Below are positions 62,099-64,000 of a stretch of DNA of 64,000 bases, one piece after another. The notes beneath the pieces were generated by a model. That model did not search any database. It worked only from the letters and a program-made list of their open reading frames with translations, and had not been told where the DNA came from. The position numbers and the translations under genes are program-made. Source of the stretch: Planktothrix agardhii NIES-204. Its GTDB lineage: Bacteria; Cyanobacteriota; Cyanobacteriia; Cyanobacteriales; Microcoleaceae. Within the stretch, counting starts at the first letter, position 1. Each line of letters opens with the position of its first letter. The stretch spans positions 2,435,501-2,499,500 of the forward strand of contig AP017991.1 in NCBI GenBank assembly GCA_003609755.1, written 5' to 3'.

Positions 62099-64000
62099 TT
62101 AAGAACCGATCGCCTCTCTTAAAGCATTTTGAGTCATCGCGGCGATCGCTTGATCCGTTGCTTTTGGTAAATGATAATATTTCCCTCCGGCTGTTTTTGC
62201 TAACTCCTTAGCAAACCCCGTAGAAATAAATTTACTCTCAGTATCAATCACTAACAATTGCATTTTTAAACCGCGAATTTTTGCAGCAATTTCTAATATT
62301 TCTTTCTTAATATCCGGTTTCTCTCCTTCAATTTGGGGCTCTCCCAAAGACCGAGATAAAGAAATATTTCCCCGTCCGTCGGTAATAGCCACAATCACCA
62401 CTTGACCAATATCCCCCGACTGTTTAGCATTTACCCCGACTCTCACCGCCTGGGTTAACCCATGTGCCAAGGGCGACCCACCCCCACAGGGTAAGCGTTC
62501 TAGGCGTTTTCTAGCCGCCGCAATCGAACGGGTGGGCGGTAACAACACCTCCGCCTGTTCCCCTCGGAAGGGAATCAAGGACACCTGATCCCGACTTTGG
62601 TAGGCTTCCGTTAATAGTTGTAACACCGCTCCTTTTGCCGACTGCATCCGGTTCAGGGCCATTGAACCAGAAGCATCCACTACAAATACTACTAACGCCC
62701 CAGACTTGCGGGCCAACCGTTTGGCGCGAATATCCCCTTGTTCGACAATCACTTTCCGCCCCGGTTCCCGTAGACGTCGGGCCTGTTGATAGGGTGCCGC
62801 CGCCCGTAACGTCGCATCAACGGCAATTCTTTGGACTTTCCCTTTGGGTAAAACGGGCTTAATGTAGCGCCCCCTGTCATCGGAAAAAATCACGCTGCGG
62901 CTGCCAGATTTACCTTGACGGTTCGCCATTTGGGTAAAATACAAGACGCTATCATCGAGAATCACCCCTTCGGGATCAAAAATAAATTCTTCGGGGATAG
63001 TGGCTTCTTCTTCTTCTGGCTGGTCTTCTTCTTCCTCGTCCTCGTCTTCTTCCTGCTCCTGGTCTTCAGGGGACTGATCTTGAGGGGGTGGGGTGGAGGT
63101 GGTTGCTGTTGCTGTTCTTCAGGAGGTGGCACAATTTTGGCCCTGGGAACAATCACTAATTCTACCGCCCGACGTAAATCATCGGCGTTGACGGTGGTAC
63201 GTCCTTCCAGGGCGGCGGAGGCTTTAGCCACTCGCACGGCAAATAATTCCGCCCGATGACCCATGACACCGCCCCGCAGCGCTTCTTGAACTAAATATAA
63301 GATTTGTTCCGGGGTAATAATCACATCTTTTAACCATTCCCGGGCTAAAATAATCTGGGTTTTTAGATCATCTAATTCTTGGTTATATTGAGTTAAGAAA
63401 TCCTGGGGTGATTTCGCATAATCCATCACTTGATCTACTGCTTGCACCCGTTGATCTAAACTGAGAACCCCATCGGCGGATAAGGCGATCGCAATTCTAT
63501 CTAATAAATGATCTCGTAAAGGCCCTTCTTCGGGGTTAAAGGTAGCGATAAATAAAGGTTTACAGGGATGTTCAAAACTAATGCCTTCCCGTTCAATTAA
63601 ATTCCGGCCTTCGGTTAGAACTGTTAATAATAAATTAGAAATATTATCATCTAACAAATTAATTTCATCCACATATAAAACCCCTCGGTTCGCTGTAGCT
63701 AAAAGTCCGGGTTGAAATACGGTTTGACCCTGTTTAACGGACTGCTCTAAATCCACCGAACCCACTAATCGATCTTCGGTGATCCCTAACGGAATTTGGA
63801 CAAAGGCTGTGGGGACAATTTCCGTAGGTTGGGTCTGATCAAAGGGCTCGGCGTTAGCAATTGATCCTTTAACAATTTCTATTGGGGGCAATAAAGCGTG
63901 TAATGCCCGCGCCATAACGGATTTAGCCGTTCCCCGTCTTCCGGCAATCACAACACCACCCAAACCAGGGTCAACCGCCGCAAGCAAGAGGGCCAGCTTA
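62099..64000 (-). CDS. chlD: Magnesium chelatase subunit ChlD, partial, with frameshift in the linker
   Basis: The N-terminal AAA-like half begins beyond the right edge ([20 protein letters not shown], with [10 protein letters not shown]) and reads to about 63100. The C-terminal half ([20 protein letters not shown] onward) contains the VWA MIDAS motif [10 protein letters not shown] and ends at 62099. Between them the Pro/acidic linker changes frame near 63095-63110, within CCACCCCACCCCCT on the coding strand; adding one C restores the acidic linker [19 protein letters not shown]. ChlD with ChlI and ChlH inserts Mg into protoporphyrin IX, so a real loss would be harmful; an assembly or base-call error is the simplest explanation. 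Confidence 0.88.

Noticed and set aside
62915-63259. Phe/Leu-rich frame on the plus strand opposite chlD
   Set aside because: It is the antisense of the Glu-rich ChlD linker.

Overview
The window comes from a filamentous, non-heterocystous-looking cyanobacterium; gene content and repeats resemble Planktothrix or another member of the Oscillatoriales. Evidence: photosynthesis and pigment genes (chlD, hemF, psb29/thf1, a CpcT-type bilin lyase, sqdB), sasA, cyanobacterial hfq next to dapF, a groESL operon with both CIRCE and a K-box, many GCGATCGC (HIP1) sites, heptameric short tandem repeats (GGGTAAT/GGGAATA types), PEP-CTERM proteins, an SLH protein and a GrrA/GrrM RiPP locus. AT-rich coding DNA and frequent palindromic dispersed repeats fit the same group.

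Layout. 1-5.6 kb: 5' part of an SLH-domain gene, a small conserved gene, the RiPP locus grrP (minus) / grrA-grrM (plus), two small secreted proteins and a sigma-like protein. 5.7-9.8 kb: polyamine ABC transporter potB-potC-potD-potA. 10-19.9 kb: housekeeping genes (CPA2 antiporter, M23 peptidase, ComFB, Psb29, STAS protein, HemF, Mrp) interrupted by a solitary tnpB element and a MITE-like repeat. 20-23.2 kb: a decay zone with remnants of HicB, HEPN and an NB-ARC/TPR-type gene, beside intact small toxin-antitoxin-like genes. 23.6-28 kb: cpcT-like lyase, then sqdB, split after its fifth codon by a 2.5 kb group II intron. The intron's reverse transcriptase gene carries a 38-bp G/C palindrome. 28-32.2 kb: a coiled-coil repeat protein bounded by a second, diverged copy of the sqdB 3' end, then a translationally coupled ATPase + DUF4276-like pair. 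32.3-40.3 kb: KGK protein, cytochrome c biogenesis, small conserved genes, phytol-kinase-like protein, a 1203-aa membrane protein. 40.4-42.4 kb: tandemly duplicated PEP-CTERM genes. 42.5-47.4 kb: hfq, dapF, a nuclease-fold protein with an altered active site, groES-groEL. 47.5-52.6 kb: pgsA, a second MITE copy, an Hsp70-like gene and a large acidic protein. 52.9-60 kb: Crp regulator, DUF2232, cobT-like, tRNA-Leu(UAG), argF, sasA, DUF2079 protein. 60-62 kb: a second ATPase + DUF4276-like pair. 62.1-64 kb: chlD, cut by the window end and carrying a one-base frameshift in its proline-rich linker.

Themes. Core metabolism is ordinary; the interest lies in (i) the RiPP locus with a terminator between precursor and maturase and a truncated duplicate of the precursor start, (ii) splicing-dependent sqdB whose intron protein has been invaded by a repeat, (iii) the sqdB 3'-end duplication that looks like import from a related allele, (iv) two independent ATPase/DUF4276 gene pairs that look like TOPRIM-type defence modules, and (v) several families of small structured repeats that have broken or reshaped genes. 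All functional statements rest on motif recognition by eye; no database search was run.
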